Virus record (IMG/VR): IMGVR_UViG_3300042875_000003
Span: 1-24,323 of that record
DNA length: 24,323 bases
From: a virus
Strand: one strand, 5' to 3'
Of the stretch, positions 14,020 to 21,460 are shown piece after piece. Numbering within the stretch: the first letter of the stretch is position 1; each line of letters opens with the position of its first letter. The position numbers and the translations under genes are program-made. The notes below the pieces were generated by a model. The model ran no database searches and had not been told where the DNA came from. It saw only the letters and a program-made list of their open reading frames with translations.

Positions 14020-14478
14020 ATGGCCTTTGTTGTCAAGGATCGAGTCAAGGTCACAACGACCACCACCGGGACGGGCACGCTCACACTCGGCGCTGCTGCT
14101 GTGGGCTTTCAGTCGTTCGCCGTTATTGGCGACGGGAACACCACCTACTACGCAATTGTTGATTCCGCCTTTGGTGCGTGGGAAGTTGGCGTCGGTGTTT
14201 ACACATCCAGCGGCACAACCCTGTCGCGTGACACAGTGCTTGAGTCATCGAACGCAGGAGCACTGGTGGACTTTGCTGCGGGCTCCAAGGACGTGTTCGT
14301 GACCTACCCGGCAGAGCGTGCTGTGGTAGGCGGCATGGGCTACATCGAGAACGCGGCCACGGTGACTCAAAGCTCGACGATCAACGAGGGGCACAACGCC
14401 ATCTCAGCCGGTCCTGTGACAATCGCAAGTGGTGTCAGTATTACCGTGCCATCGGGCAGTCGGTACGTTGTGGTTTAA
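14020..14478 (+). CDS. Tail/appendage protein (VKDRVKxTTTTTGTGT type)
   Basis: A 152-residue beta-rich protein with TAAGGA upstream. Residues 5-100 hold the widespread block VKDRVKVTTTTTGTGTLTLG, then GFQSFAVIGDGNTTYYAIVD, TTLSRDTVLESSNAG and DVFVTYPAERAVV. The last part (about 120-152, GPVTIASGVSITVPSGSRYV) is a short beta-helical or clip motif that I recall at the end of many phage fibre proteins. It is likely a fibre or fibre-adaptor piece. Four further beta-rich appendage genes follow without a break. Confidence 0.75.
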   Translation: MAFVVKDRVKVTTTTTGTGTLTLGAAAVGFQSFAVIGDGNTTYYAIVDSAFGAWEVGVGVYTSSGTTLSRDTVLESSNAGALVDFAAGSKDVFVTYPAERAVVGGMGYIENAATVTQSSTINEGHNAISAGPVTIASGVSITVPSGSRYVVV

Positions 14479-14488
14479 GGGGTAAGAC

Positions 14489-15028
14489 ATGGCAATCGTT
14501 TTAGATGGAACCTCGGGCATCACGGCCCCCAACGCCACTGTTTCAGGAACTGTACAGGGTTCTCCCGTGCGTGGCGGCTTGGTGTCTGGTACTGCTGTCG
14601 CATCGACCAGCGGCACTTCAATTGACTTCACTGGCATCCCATCGTGGGCCAAGCGAATCACGGTGATGTTTAGCTTGGTGAGTACAAACGGGACAAGCGG
14701 ACTACTCGTGCAAATTGGTGATTCTGGCGGGGTTGAAACAACCGGGTATGCAAGTGTTACAGACGTTACTGGCGTGGTTGTGACTACGGGGTATTCAATC
14801 TACAGCACCGCCGCTGCACGGATTACAAGCGGCGCTGTTGCATTGTTAAATGTTTCAGGAAACACATGGGTTGCAAGCGGGCAGTTCGTCCAAACGGACA
14901 GTGGTTTCCTCCCGTCAGTGGGTGGAAATAAAACCCTCTCCGACACACTGACCCAAGTCCGCATCACCACGGTCAACGGCACAGACACCTTCGACGCTGG
15001 CACGATCAACATCATGTACGAGGGCTGA
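14489..15028 (+). CDS. Tail fibre component
   Basis: This 179-residue protein starts MAIVLDGTSGITAPNATVSG, a fibre N-terminal signature found in many phages. The middle (about 45-165) is a beta-sandwich-like domain: GTSIDFTGIPSWAKRITVMF, then a Gly/Thr-rich part and LTQVRITTVNGTDTFDAGTI. It ends in a short NIMYEG. No enzyme motif is visible. Its place among fibre genes suggests a spike or fibre segment that presents a receptor-binding or structural beta domain. Confidence 0.75.
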   Translation: MAIVLDGTSGITAPNATVSGTVQGSPVRGGLVSGTAVASTSGTSIDFTGIPSWAKRITVMFSLVSTNGTSGLLVQIGDSGGVETTGYASVTDVTGVVVTTGYSIYSTAAARITSGAVALLNVSGNTWVASGQFVQTDSGFLPSVGGNKTLSDTLTQVRITTVNGTDTFDAGTINIMYEG

Positions 15029-15030
15029 AC

Positions 15031-15459
15031 ATGACCAAAGTTGCAATCATAGGAAACGCGAGCGGAACAGGTACTCTGACGCTCACGTCTCCGGATACAG
15101 ATACCGACCGGACGCTGAACATCCCAGACAACTCTGGCACGATTGGCTTTGCTGGTGTCCCGCGTTCTGGTTTGGCCAAAACAGGCTCTTACACCTTGTT
15201 GGTAACTGATGTTGGTCAGCTCATTGAGGTCGGCTCCGGTGGCTCGATTACTATCCCTGACGCAACATTTGCGACAGGCGATATTGTCTCGATATTTAAT
15301 AACACGACCGGCAGCATCACCATCACTTGCTCAATCACCACAGCCTACATCGCCGGGGTTGATGCAGACGATGCTTCGGTGTCTTTGCTGACTCGTGGTG
15401 TCTGCTCGGTGTTGTTTGTCAGTGGCACGGTTTGCGTTATTACGGGGAACGTCGTATGA
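15031..15459 (+). CDS. Tail fibre component with TDVGQ beta module
   Basis: A 142-residue protein. The N-terminal 45 residues carry TLTLTSPDTDTDRTLNIPDN and SGTIGF, a short beta motif also present at the start of the gene at 16675. Residues 50-142 form a module (GSYTLLVTDVGQLIEV, IPDATFATGDIVSIFNN, then SLLTRGVCSVLFVSG and VITG). It is clearly related to the C-terminal part of the protein at 17439. Both copies are followed directly by a glycine-rich fibre gene, so the pair looks duplicated. Stop and next start overlap (ATGA). Confidence 0.72.
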   Translation: MTKVAIIGNASGTGTLTLTSPDTDTDRTLNIPDNSGTIGFAGVPRSGLAKTGSYTLLVTDVGQLIEVGSGGSITIPDATFATGDIVSIFNNTTGSITITCSITTAYIAGVDADDASVSLLTRGVCSVLFVSGTVCVITGNVV

Positions 15460-16313
15460 CGGGAGTAGTTGCGCTTTTTGCGTCTTCGAAAAAGCGTTTT
15501 ATTACCGCAACTGGCGGTACTGTTACTACGTATTTGGCAGGCGGAGTTACCTATCAAGTTCACACATTCACCGGATCGGGCACTTTTACGGTTCTTGAAA
15601 CTGGGGGCGTAGAAAACACCCTTGAATACTTGGTTGTTGCAGGCGGCGGTGGCGGTGGCGGAAGTGGCGGTGGCGGCGGCGGGGCTGGCGGCATGTTAAC
15701 TGGAACAACATCAGTAACCCTCGGAGATTACACGGTTGTTGTTGGCGCTGGAGGAGCGGTAGCCACCAGAGGAGATACCTCTTCTGCCTTTAGTATTGCA
15801 CCCACTGGCGGCGGCTTGGGTAGCGGCACGGGCAACGGGGGGAGTGGTGGCTCCGGTGGCGGCGGTTACGGCAACACGAACGGAACTGGCGGTGCAGGCA
15901 TCTCTGGACAAGGGCGTAACGGTGGCAACGGCAGGGTTGTATCTGGCGATTTTCTTAGTGGCGGTGGTGGCGGCGGCGCAGGCGCTGTTGGTGGTAACGC
16001 CGGTACAGGCGGTGGTGGCGCTGGCGGGGCTGGCCTTTCAAACTCACTTCGCACTGGCACTGGTGAGTTTTATGCTGGCGGCGGTGGCGGCTCCGGTGGT
16101 TCGGCGTTTAGTTTGCCCTCTACGGACCCCGGAGGTGTTGGGGGGAATGGTGGAGGTGGTCGTGGCGGAGGATCGCAGGGTGTGTCCGTTGCTGGAACGG
16201 CGAACACTGGCGGCGGCGGTGGTGGTATGAGCTACAACCCAAACAGCCCCACCCCAAGAGATGCAAAGCCCGGCGGCTCTGGCATCGTTGTCCTTCGATA
16301 TAGGATTGCGTAA
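15456..16313 (+). CDS. Glycine-rich tail fibre tip protein
   Basis: ATG 15456, overlapping the previous stop (ATGA), is preferred to the in-frame TTG at 15432. The 285-residue product has a beta leader (about 15-62, TATGGTVTTYLAGGVTYQVH then TGSGTFTVLE). About 200 residues dominated by Gly follow, with GGGG runs separated by short strands (e.g. GDYTVVVGAGG), and the end is GSGIVVLRYRIA. This matches the Gly-rich fibre or adhesin type, whose polyglycine-II helices form a sandwich and whose loops bind receptors (e.g. S16-type gp38, from memory). Two further copies lie in the gene at 18266. Host recognition is the likely role. Confidence 0.8.
   Translation: MTGVVALFASSKKRFITATGGTVTTYLAGGVTYQVHTFTGSGTFTVLETGGVENTLEYLVVAGGGGGGGSGGGGGGAGGMLTGTTSVTLGDYTVVVGAGGAVATRGDTSSAFSIAPTGGGLGSGTGNGGSGGSGGGGYGNTNGTGGAGISGQGRNGGNGRVVSGDFLSGGGGGGAGAVGGNAGTGGGGAGGAGLSNSLRTGTGEFYAGGGGGSGGSAFSLPSTDPGGVGGNGGGGRGGGSQGVSVAGTANTGGGGGGMSYNPNSPTPRDAKPGGSGIVVLRYRIA
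15645..15692 (+). repeat. GGN-rich coding microsatellite
   Basis: A dense run of ggc/ggt/gga triplets encodes GGGGGGGSGGGGGGAGG at the start of the glycine-rich domain. Similar runs recur throughout 15645-16290 and 18460-19860. Length changes by whole codons would keep the frame and alter the polyglycine helices. Confidence 0.6.
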
Positions 16314-16675
16314 TGGCACATTTTGCACAGATCAACGAACAAGGCGCGGTGCTGACAGTCATCGTGGTCAAAAACAGCGACATCTTGGATGAGAATGGCC
16401 AAGAGTCAGAAGCCATTGGCAAGCAGTTTTGCACAAGCCTGCTCGGCGGCGAGTGGGTGCAGACCAGCTACAACGGCAATATGCGCAAGCAGTACGCCAG
16501 CATCGGCGGCAGCTACGATGTAGCAAACGATGTGTTCATTGCGCCCAAGCCATACGCAAGCTGGGCACTAGACGAGAACTTTGACTGGCAAGCGCCAGTG
16601 CCTTCACCCGGCGGCGACTACGTCTGGGACGAGGATAATCAGCAGTGGGTGCAAGTGCCCACGGAGGAACCATAA
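16313..16675 (+). CDS. Tail fibre-associated protein, possible assembly factor
   Basis: A 120-residue protein starting at a TAATG overlap. It has AHFAQINEQGAVLTVIVVKN, then a QFCTSLLGGEWVQTSYNGNM block, then a Trp/Pro-rich end (YASWALDENFDWQAPVP and YVWDEDNQQWVQVP). This pattern is common in phages of cyanobacteria and aquatic proteobacteria as I remember it, always near fibre genes. The WxxDE...W repeat in the last third resembles that of fibre-assembly or fibre-attached proteins, but the role is not proven. It is directly followed (TAATG) by the C1q-like gene. Confidence 0.7.
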   Translation: MAHFAQINEQGAVLTVIVVKNSDILDENGQESEAIGKQFCTSLLGGEWVQTSYNGNMRKQYASIGGSYDVANDVFIAPKPYASWALDENFDWQAPVPSPGGDYVWDEDNQQWVQVPTEEP

Positions 16676-17232
16676 TGGCAAACGGAACATTGGCTGCAAG
16701 CCAGATTGAGATGCTGTCCCAAAGCGGGACGGGTATCACGACCGTCGTCCCCCCAGCGACCAACATCGACCGGACACTGACGCTGCCTGATGTCACTGGC
16801 ACGCTCTCGACCAACGGCCCTGCATTCTTTGCAAACGGTGCAACCAGCGCATCACTGACTTCTGGCACCAACACCAAGGTCGCCGCATTTTCGTCCGAGG
16901 TGTTTGACACCAACAGCAACTTCGACACAGCCACCAGCCGCTTCACACCAACGGTTGAAGGGTACTACCAAATCTCGGCGTCTGTTCGCTCGGATACATC
17001 GTTGACGGTTCTTCACGCAAGCGTCTACAAAAACGCAACAATTTACGCTGCTGGTAGCTTTACAAGCCTTTCGGCGGGAGTGACAAACAAGGCATCCACC
17101 GTTTCCGCACTTGTTTATTTGAACGGGTCTACCGACTACGTTGAGATTTACGCCTTTGTGTCTGGTACCGCAACAACGAGCACCTCTGCTGGTCAGACTT
17201 GGTTTTCTGGTGTTTTGGTAAGGGGAGCATGA
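16675..17232 (+). CDS. Tail fibre protein with C1q-like jelly-roll domain (candidate)
   Basis: ATG 16675 (TAATG overlap) gives 185 residues; an upstream in-frame start at 16645 would overlap the previous gene by 31 bases. The N-terminus (about 1-47) is ANGTLAASQIEMLSQSGTG, then NIDRTLTLPDVTGTLS, a motif shared with the gene at 15031. Residues 48-184 look like a C1q/TNF-like jelly roll: FFANGATSASLTSGTNTKVA, then VFDTNSNFDTATSRFTPTV, EGYYQISASV, and a final TWFSGVLV strand. Such trimeric domains occur in phage fibres as receptor-binding tips. The assignment is from the GYYxxSASV-type strand and surrounding spacing. Confidence 0.72.
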   Translation: MANGTLAASQIEMLSQSGTGITTVVPPATNIDRTLTLPDVTGTLSTNGPAFFANGATSASLTSGTNTKVAAFSSEVFDTNSNFDTATSRFTPTVEGYYQISASVRSDTSLTVLHASVYKNATIYAAGSFTSLSAGVTNKASTVSALVYLNGSTDYVEIYAFVSGTATTSTSAGQTWFSGVLVRGA

Positions 17233-17435
17233 TGACACTCTACGAACAGATTATGGCAATCTACCCCGAGTTGACGATTGACGACTTTATGAGCGTCATT
17301 GCGTTGCAGAACGATGTTGATGGTCGCGGTGACTACATTGCCAAATGGGAGCACCCCGCCTACCCACGTCCGACTGAGGAGCAACTGCTTCCCGCAGAAG
17401 ACCAAATCGGGCAAAATACACCCATTCAGGAGTAA
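17232..17435 (+). CDS. Small XkdW-like phage protein
   Basis: GGAG at 17224-17227 better suits ATG 17232 than ATG 17229, which overlaps the previous stop. The 67-residue product has TLYEQIMAIYPELTIDDFMS, then VIALQNDVDGRGDYIAKWE and a Pro/Gln-rich end. The LQNDxDGxGDYIAKWEHP block resembles XkdW-type and related short tail-region proteins as I remember them. In this region a fibre attachment or assembly role is likely, but unproven. Confidence 0.7.
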   Translation: MTLYEQIMAIYPELTIDDFMSVIALQNDVDGRGDYIAKWEHPAYPRPTEEQLLPAEDQIGQNTPIQE

Positions 17436-17438
17436 CCG

Positions 17439-18266
17439 ATGCCATCAACCTTTTCACCAAATTTACGGATCGAGCTGATCGGCAACGGCGACCAAGCCGG
17501 CACTTGGGGCTCGACCACCAACACCAACCTCGGCACGCTCATCGAAGACGCAATCTCGGGCTACGAGACGGTGTCGGTGACCACGGCCAACCAAGCCTTT
17601 GTCTACGCCGACGGCGCATCGGATCAGGCACGAAACGCCATGATTGCACTGTCTACTACGACCGGTGCCAACTTCAGCGTTTACGCGCCTCCTAGCCCCA
17701 AGCAGTACGTCATCAACAACACCAGTGCGTTCACTGCCACGATCTACAACTCCACGGTTGCAGGTAACACGACGGCTGCTGGTACGGGCGTAGCCATTGC
17801 TGCTGGCAAAAAGATGGTGGTGTTTAGCGATGGCACAAACTTCATCACAATCTACGCAGCTACGGCTGGCTTGGCGGATGAAGCCACTGCACTGACCACC
17901 ACGCTGCCAATCAACAAAGGCGGCACAAACGCCATCACAGCGGCGGCGGCCAGAACCAATCTGGGCGTTTACACGGTACCGCCTGTAAGCACCACGGGCG
18001 TATACACATTGTTGGCCACCGATGTTGGGCAGTCTGTCCAAGCTGATGCCAACGTCACGGTGCCTCCAGCGGTGTTCAGTGCTGGTGACGTAGTGGTGAT
18101 TTACAACAACTCGGCCGGCTCCATCTCAGTGCTGCGCGGCGCGGGTGTAACGATGTACTGGGTTGGTGGTGTAAACGGCGACCGAGCGTTGAGTGCTCGG
18201 GGTCTGGCCACGATACTCTGCGTGGCGTCCAACGTCTTTGTCATCACCGGTCAAGGTCTCGCATAA
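17439..18266 (+). CDS. Tail fibre protein, proximal type
   Basis: A 275-residue protein with CAGGAG upstream. It begins TFSPNLRIELIGNGDQAGTW and GSTTNTNLGTLIEDAISG, a start shared by many phage fibres that attach to the tail. A beta-rich shaft (about 45-145) follows. INKGGTNAITAAAARTNLG (about 158-176) is the well-known GGTxxxTAxxAxxNLG repeat-like motif of fibre shafts. Residues 185-275 hold a TDVGQ beta module homologous to that of the gene at 15031. It is joined by TAATG overlap to the double glycine-rich gene, so this gene may be the base and the next the tip of one fibre. Confidence 0.8.
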   Translation: MPSTFSPNLRIELIGNGDQAGTWGSTTNTNLGTLIEDAISGYETVSVTTANQAFVYADGASDQARNAMIALSTTTGANFSVYAPPSPKQYVINNTSAFTATIYNSTVAGNTTAAGTGVAIAAGKKMVVFSDGTNFITIYAATAGLADEATALTTTLPINKGGTNAITAAAARTNLGVYTVPPVSTTGVYTLLATDVGQSVQADANVTVPPAVFSAGDVVVIYNNSAGSISVLRGAGVTMYWVGGVNGDRALSARGLATILCVASNVFVITGQGLA

Positions 18267-19900
18267 TGAGCGGCGTCCTGTCTGTCCTTGCCGGGGCTAT
18301 TGGCCAAGGCTTTCGTCCCATGTCCGCCACGGGCGGCACGATCACGGACATTACAGTATCCGGCGTCCCTTACCGTGTTCACACATTTACTTCCGGGGGC
18401 ACGTTTACGGTCACGAGCTTGGGTGACTCTTCTGGAACCATTGAATACCTAGTGGTTGGCGCTGGTGGCGGAGGCGGCAACAAAGACGGCACCGGTCGCG
18501 GACTTGGCGGCGGCGGTGGCGGCGGTCAAGTGATTACTGGGAACAGTTTGGTTTCAGTAACAGGGTACAGTGTTGTGGTTGGCAGCGGTGGCGGTGTTGC
18601 AACCGCTGGAGCAGCTAGTTCCGCGTTTGGTGCTTCTGCTGCAGGAGGTAGCGGCGGCAGAACTCCAACTTCAGATGCTCCCGGCGGTTCTGGAGGCGCG
18701 AGTGGTTCAGGCAACTCCGGTGGAAGCGGGTCCACATGGACAGGTTCTGGTTTTACACACGGCTCAGGTGGCGGCGGCGGTGGCAATTCCGCAAACGGAA
18801 CTTCTTCTACCGGACGCCCCGGCGGCAATGGCGGTAACGGCTCTACGTCAACGATACAAACAGGATCGGCCATTTACTATGGCGGCGGCGGAGGCGGTGG
18901 CGAAGCACAAGACGCTGGTGGTGTTGGTGGAAATGGCGGCTTGGGCGGCGGCGGTTCAACTCAGATTAACGGCCCAAACAATCCGGGCACAGCCAACACG
19001 GGTGGCGGCGGTTCTGGTTCATCGTACGCATCAGGAAATGCAGGCTCTGGCGGCTCTGGCATTGTTGTGGTGCGGTATCCCCTTGTGCGTCTTGGCCTAA
19101 TTGCCACTGGTGGCACGACTACCACATACACCTCTGGCGGATTCCTTTACCAATCCCACACATTTACCTCCAGCAGCGACTTCAGCGTGGTTGAGCTGGG
19201 CTCCCTTGGCGGCGCGGTTGACTACCTTGTGGTTGCTGGTGGCGGTGGTGGCGGTGGTCGAGGGGGTGGTGGTGGTGCTGGCGGCATGCTCACAGGAGCT
19301 ACTACGGTCACGCCATTCACCTACCCGGTGGTCATTGGCTCCGGCGGGCTTGGCGCCATACAAGGCGTTCGAGACTCCGCAAACGGTGGTAACTCATCGG
19401 CCCTTAGCATCACAGCCACAGGCGGCGGTGGTGGCGGAAACTACAACGGGATTGCTGGTAAGGCTGGCGGTTCCGGTGGTGGCGGTGGCGGTGAAAACTC
19501 TAGCTCTGGCGGCGCAGGCGTCTCTGGCCAAGGCTTTAACGGCGGCGGAAACCCAAGTGGTAGCGCTTCCGGTGGTGGCGGCGGCGGCAAAGGTGCTGTT
19601 GGCGGTAACTCTGCCCTCGGCGGTAACGGCATTGCTGGTAACGGCGGTGCTGGTGCCGCTAACGCACTCCGTACTGGGTCAAACATCACATACGCAGGTG
19701 GCGGCGGCGGTGCAGGTATTGCAGGCGGAACTCTGGGCTCGGGTGGTGCTGGTGGCGGCGGCGCAGGCGGCAACCCCGGCGTAAGTGGTACAGCCAACAC
19801 GGGTGGTGGCGGCGGTTCTGGTGGATCGTCTGGCGGCGTCTGGTCCAATGCTGGTGACGGCGGCTCGGGTATCGTCGTAATTCGTTATCGTATTGCTTAA
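18266..19900 (+). CDS. Double glycine-rich tail fibre protein
   Basis: The 544-residue product is made of two copies of one module. The first (about 21-271) has ATGGTITDITVSGVPYRVHT, then EYLVVGAGGGG, a Gly-rich region and GSGIVVVRYP. The second (about 280-544) has ATGGTTTTYTSGGFLYQSHT, then DYLVVAGGGGGGGRGGG, a Gly-rich region and GSGIVVIRYRIA. Both match the 285-residue protein at 15456. Gly is by far the most common residue. The repeated strand-GGGG-strand pattern fits stacked polyglycine helices, with variable loops that could contact the host. Opposite-strand open frames here are Pro-rich mirrors of the GGN codons. Tandem duplication inside one gene is clear; receptor binding is inferred. 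Confidence 0.82.
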   Translation: MSGVLSVLAGAIGQGFRPMSATGGTITDITVSGVPYRVHTFTSGGTFTVTSLGDSSGTIEYLVVGAGGGGGNKDGTGRGLGGGGGGGQVITGNSLVSVTGYSVVVGSGGGVATAGAASSAFGASAAGGSGGRTPTSDAPGGSGGASGSGNSGGSGSTWTGSGFTHGSGGGGGGNSANGTSSTGRPGGNGGNGSTSTIQTGSAIYYGGGGGGGEAQDAGGVGGNGGLGGGGSTQINGPNNPGTANTGGGGSGSSYASGNAGSGGSGIVVVRYPLVRLGLIATGGTTTTYTSGGFLYQSHTFTSSSDFSVVELGSLGGAVDYLVVAGGGGGGGRGGGGGAGGMLTGATTVTPFTYPVVIGSGGLGAIQGVRDSANGGNSSALSITATGGGGGGNYNGIAGKAGGSGGGGGGENSSSGGAGVSGQGFNGGGNPSGSASGGGGGGKGAVGGNSALGGNGIAGNGGAGAANALRTGSNITYAGGGGGAGIAGGTLGSGGAGGGGAGGNPGVSGTANTGGGGGSGGSSGGVWSNAGDGGSGIVVIRYRIA

Positions 19901-19920
19901 TTTTTCAACAGGAGAAAAAA

Positions 19921-20385
19921 ATGAAACGATTGATTTTGGCCACTGCTGTGGCCCTCACCTTGACGGCTTGCGCTACAAACCAAGACGCCTACTACAACGC
20001 CATCGCTGCTCGTGAAGCACGACAGGCCGAGCAAGAACTCCGTGCCGACACTGCCATTGCGCAGATGGCCGCATCCGGTGACGCACAGGCCAAGGGCATG
20101 GCGTTGATGCACTTTGCGATGAAAGCCAACAGTGTGAAGCAGAACCAGCAAGCCATTGCCGCACCCAAGTCCACTGCAGAGGCTTTGCTGCCGTGGGCCG
20201 CGCTGATCGTGCCAAGCATCACGCAGTTCTACTCGATCACCAAAAATGCTGAGATTGCCATCAACTCCAGCAACAATGCTTTGACTGGCAAGCTGGCCGA
20301 CAATGACATGATTGTTGATCTGGTGCATGACCGCATCACTCCAATTGTCGGCACTTCTGACGACGTGCTGCTGTACCCACGATGA
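19921..20385 (+). CDS. Phage lipoprotein of the lysis region
   Basis: A 154-residue protein with AGGAG upstream. Residues 1-16 are a signal peptide (basic MKRL, hydrophobic core) and LTAC at 14-17 is a lipobox, so Cys17 should be lipidated. Ala follows Cys, so no inner-membrane retention signal is seen and the outer membrane is expected. The mature part is helical and Ala/Gln-rich (AAREARQAEQELRADTAIAQ), with one more hydrophobic part (about 88-105, EALLPWAALIVPSITQFY). It may help lysis or modify the envelope (e.g. superinfection exclusion), but no family is recognised. The stop overlaps the spanin start (ATGA). Confidence 0.78.
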   Translation: MKRLILATAVALTLTACATNQDAYYNAIAAREARQAEQELRADTAIAQMAASGDAQAKGMALMHFAMKANSVKQNQQAIAAPKSTAEALLPWAALIVPSITQFYSITKNAEIAINSSNNALTGKLADNDMIVDLVHDRITPIVGTSDDVLLYPR

Positions 20386-20846
20386 TCTTCCCTACGCCCT
20401 ACTTGTTGGCTGGTGCGCTGGCTGTGGGGCTACTCACTGGCTGGACGGCCAATGGGTGGCGTTTAAACGCTAAGATCGACGAGATGGTGCTGGAGCACAC
20501 GCAGGCCGTTCAGGTGGCCACGCAGAAAGCTCTGGACGAAACAACACGGATGCAAAGGGAGAAAGACAATGCAGTTGCACAAGCCCAAGCCCAAGCGAAG
20601 TCCAATGCTGCCGCTGCTGATTCTGCTCGCGCTGAGCGTGACGGGCTGCGCGACGACCTCGCTGCCAGTCGTACCACCTTCGCCGACTCTACCCACACCT
20701 CCCTTGCCGCTTACGCCGACACCCTCTCAGTCGTATTCGAGCAGTGCACAAAAGAATATTCAGACATGGCGGCAAAGGCTGACGGCCACGCCCTTGACAC
20801 AACAACCCTCTTCACAGCTTGGAAAGCCGTGATCAAGAAGGACTGA
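20382..20846 (+). CDS. Rz: Inner-membrane spanin subunit (Rz-like)
   Basis: A 154-residue protein beginning at an ATGA overlap. Residues 6-24 are one N-terminal membrane anchor (PYLLAGALAVGLLTGWTANG), followed by a long periplasmic helix (about 28-100) rich in Ala, Gln, Glu, Lys and Arg. The ending has few hydrophobic residues. Anchor plus coiled coil is the i-spanin layout; these proteins pair with a short outer-membrane lipoprotein and fuse the two membranes in the last step of lysis. An o-spanin frame is embedded inside (20569-20832), as in lambda Rz/Rz1, which makes the call strong even though sequence identity to Rz was not checked. Confidence 0.88.
   Translation: MIFPTPYLLAGALAVGLLTGWTANGWRLNAKIDEMVLEHTQAVQVATQKALDETTRMQREKDNAVAQAQAQAKSNAAAADSARAERDGLRDDLAASRTTFADSTHTSLAAYADTLSVVFEQCTKEYSDMAAKADGHALDTTTLFTAWKAVIKKD
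20569..20832 (+). CDS. Rz1: Embedded outer-membrane spanin lipoprotein (Rz1-like)
   Basis: This 87-residue frame lies wholly inside the Rz-like gene, shifted by one base. AAGGGAG (20555-20561) stands 7 bases before ATG 20569. A basic start (MQLHKPKPKRSP) is followed by a hydrophobic core (MLPLLILLALS) and the lipobox VTGC, so Cys27 should be lipidated; the next residue is Ala, giving outer-membrane placement. The mature part begins with a Pro-rich region (LPVVPPSPTLPTPPLPLTPT), typical of Rz1 proteins. Nested location, lipobox and Pro-rich linker are the three hallmarks of o-spanins. It should bind the C-terminus of the Rz-like protein across the periplasm. Confidence 0.88.
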   Translation: MQLHKPKPKRSPMLPLLILLALSVTGCATTSLPVVPPSPTLPTPPLPLTPTPSQSYSSSAQKNIQTWRQRLTATPLTQQPSSQLGKP

Positions 20847-20849
20847 GCC

Positions 20850-21296
20850 ATGTTGCTGGAGCTTGCAGCCGCCAATGCGGCCTTCGCGGTCATCAAAGAG
20901 GCGGTGCAGCACTCCGGCGACATCATGGCCGCAGGCGATGCGCTGTTTAAATACTTTGACAGCAAAGCAGAACTCCAGAGAAAAGCCAACGAAAAGGGTG
21001 GCTCAAAGGGCAGTGACCTTGAAGAGTTCATGGCGCTTGAAAAACTCAAGCAGCAAGAGGAAGAACTCAAGCAGATGATGATCTACGCTGGTCGCGGTGG
21101 CATGTGGGACGACTGGTTGGCGTTTCAGGTGAAGGTCAAGAAAAAGCGTGAAGCGGACAAGCGCCAGAAAGTGCTCGATCGTCAGCGCCTCATTGGCCGG
21201 ATCAAAGACGTGGCCATGATCATTTTAATCATTGTGCTGCTGGGAGGTCTCGGGATCATCATTGGCGCAGCAGTTTGGCTTGCGAGGGACAAATGA
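20850..21296 (+). CDS. Membrane protein of the lysis region
   Basis: A 148-residue protein with AAGGAC upstream. The N-terminal part (about 1-45) is helical (LELAAANAAFAVIKEAVQHS and GDIMAAGDALFKYFDS). A charged coiled-coil-like middle (about 45-115, EEFMALEKLKQQEEELKQ) and one strong membrane span near the C-terminus (about 119-144, VAMIILIIVLLGGLGIIIGA) follow, with a short RDK tail. I remember similar proteins in aquatic phages beside lysis genes. It may be an antiholin, a spanin regulator or a virion-attached membrane protein; the sequence does not decide. The stop overlaps the next gene (ATGA). Confidence 0.75.
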   Translation: MLLELAAANAAFAVIKEAVQHSGDIMAAGDALFKYFDSKAELQRKANEKGGSKGSDLEEFMALEKLKQQEEELKQMMIYAGRGGMWDDWLAFQVKVKKKREADKRQKVLDRQRLIGRIKDVAMIILIIVLLGGLGIIIGAAVWLARDK

Positions 21297-21460
21297 AAAC
21301 CATCATCACAATGCTGGCCTTGGTGGCCCTTGTCGGGTGCGACGATCGCTTCCGGTATGACTGCCAAGACCCCAAGAATTTCGGCAATTCGAAATGTGAG
21401 CCCCCTGCCTGTGAGGCAACGGGAACCTGTACCAAAGACCTGCTAGGACCAACCAAATGA
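21293..21460 (+). CDS. Tiny Cys-rich lipoprotein (55 aa)
   Basis: ATG 21293 overlaps the preceding stop (ATGA), so the in-frame GTG at 21275 is not needed. The 55-residue product has a short signal (MKTIITMLALVALVG) and a lipobox LVGC, so Cys16 is the probable lipid site. The mature part is 40 residues with four further Cys (24, 35, 40, 46), enough for two disulfides. Asp at position 17, right after the lipidated Cys, is the classical inner-membrane retention signal for lipoproteins. The family (CDDRFRYDCQDP) looks familiar from other phages. Possible roles are lysis control or exclusion of other phages; none is shown. Confidence 0.75.
   Translation: MKTIITMLALVALVGCDDRFRYDCQDPKNFGNSKCEPPACEATGTCTKDLLGPTK

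Noticed and set aside
18526-19848. Proline-rich minus-strand frames in the fibre region
   Set aside because: GGN codons read as NCC (Ala, Ser, Pro, Thr) on the other strand, so long Pro-rich frames arise automatically.
15645-19860. Possible CRISPR or satellite array from repeated GGCGGC units
   Set aside because: The repeats are irregular, in frame and encode glycine; there are no spacers of constant length.
14020-19900. Diversity-generating retroelement acting on fibre genes
   Set aside because: No reverse transcriptase gene and no template/variable repeat pair with A-specific changes is visible in the window.
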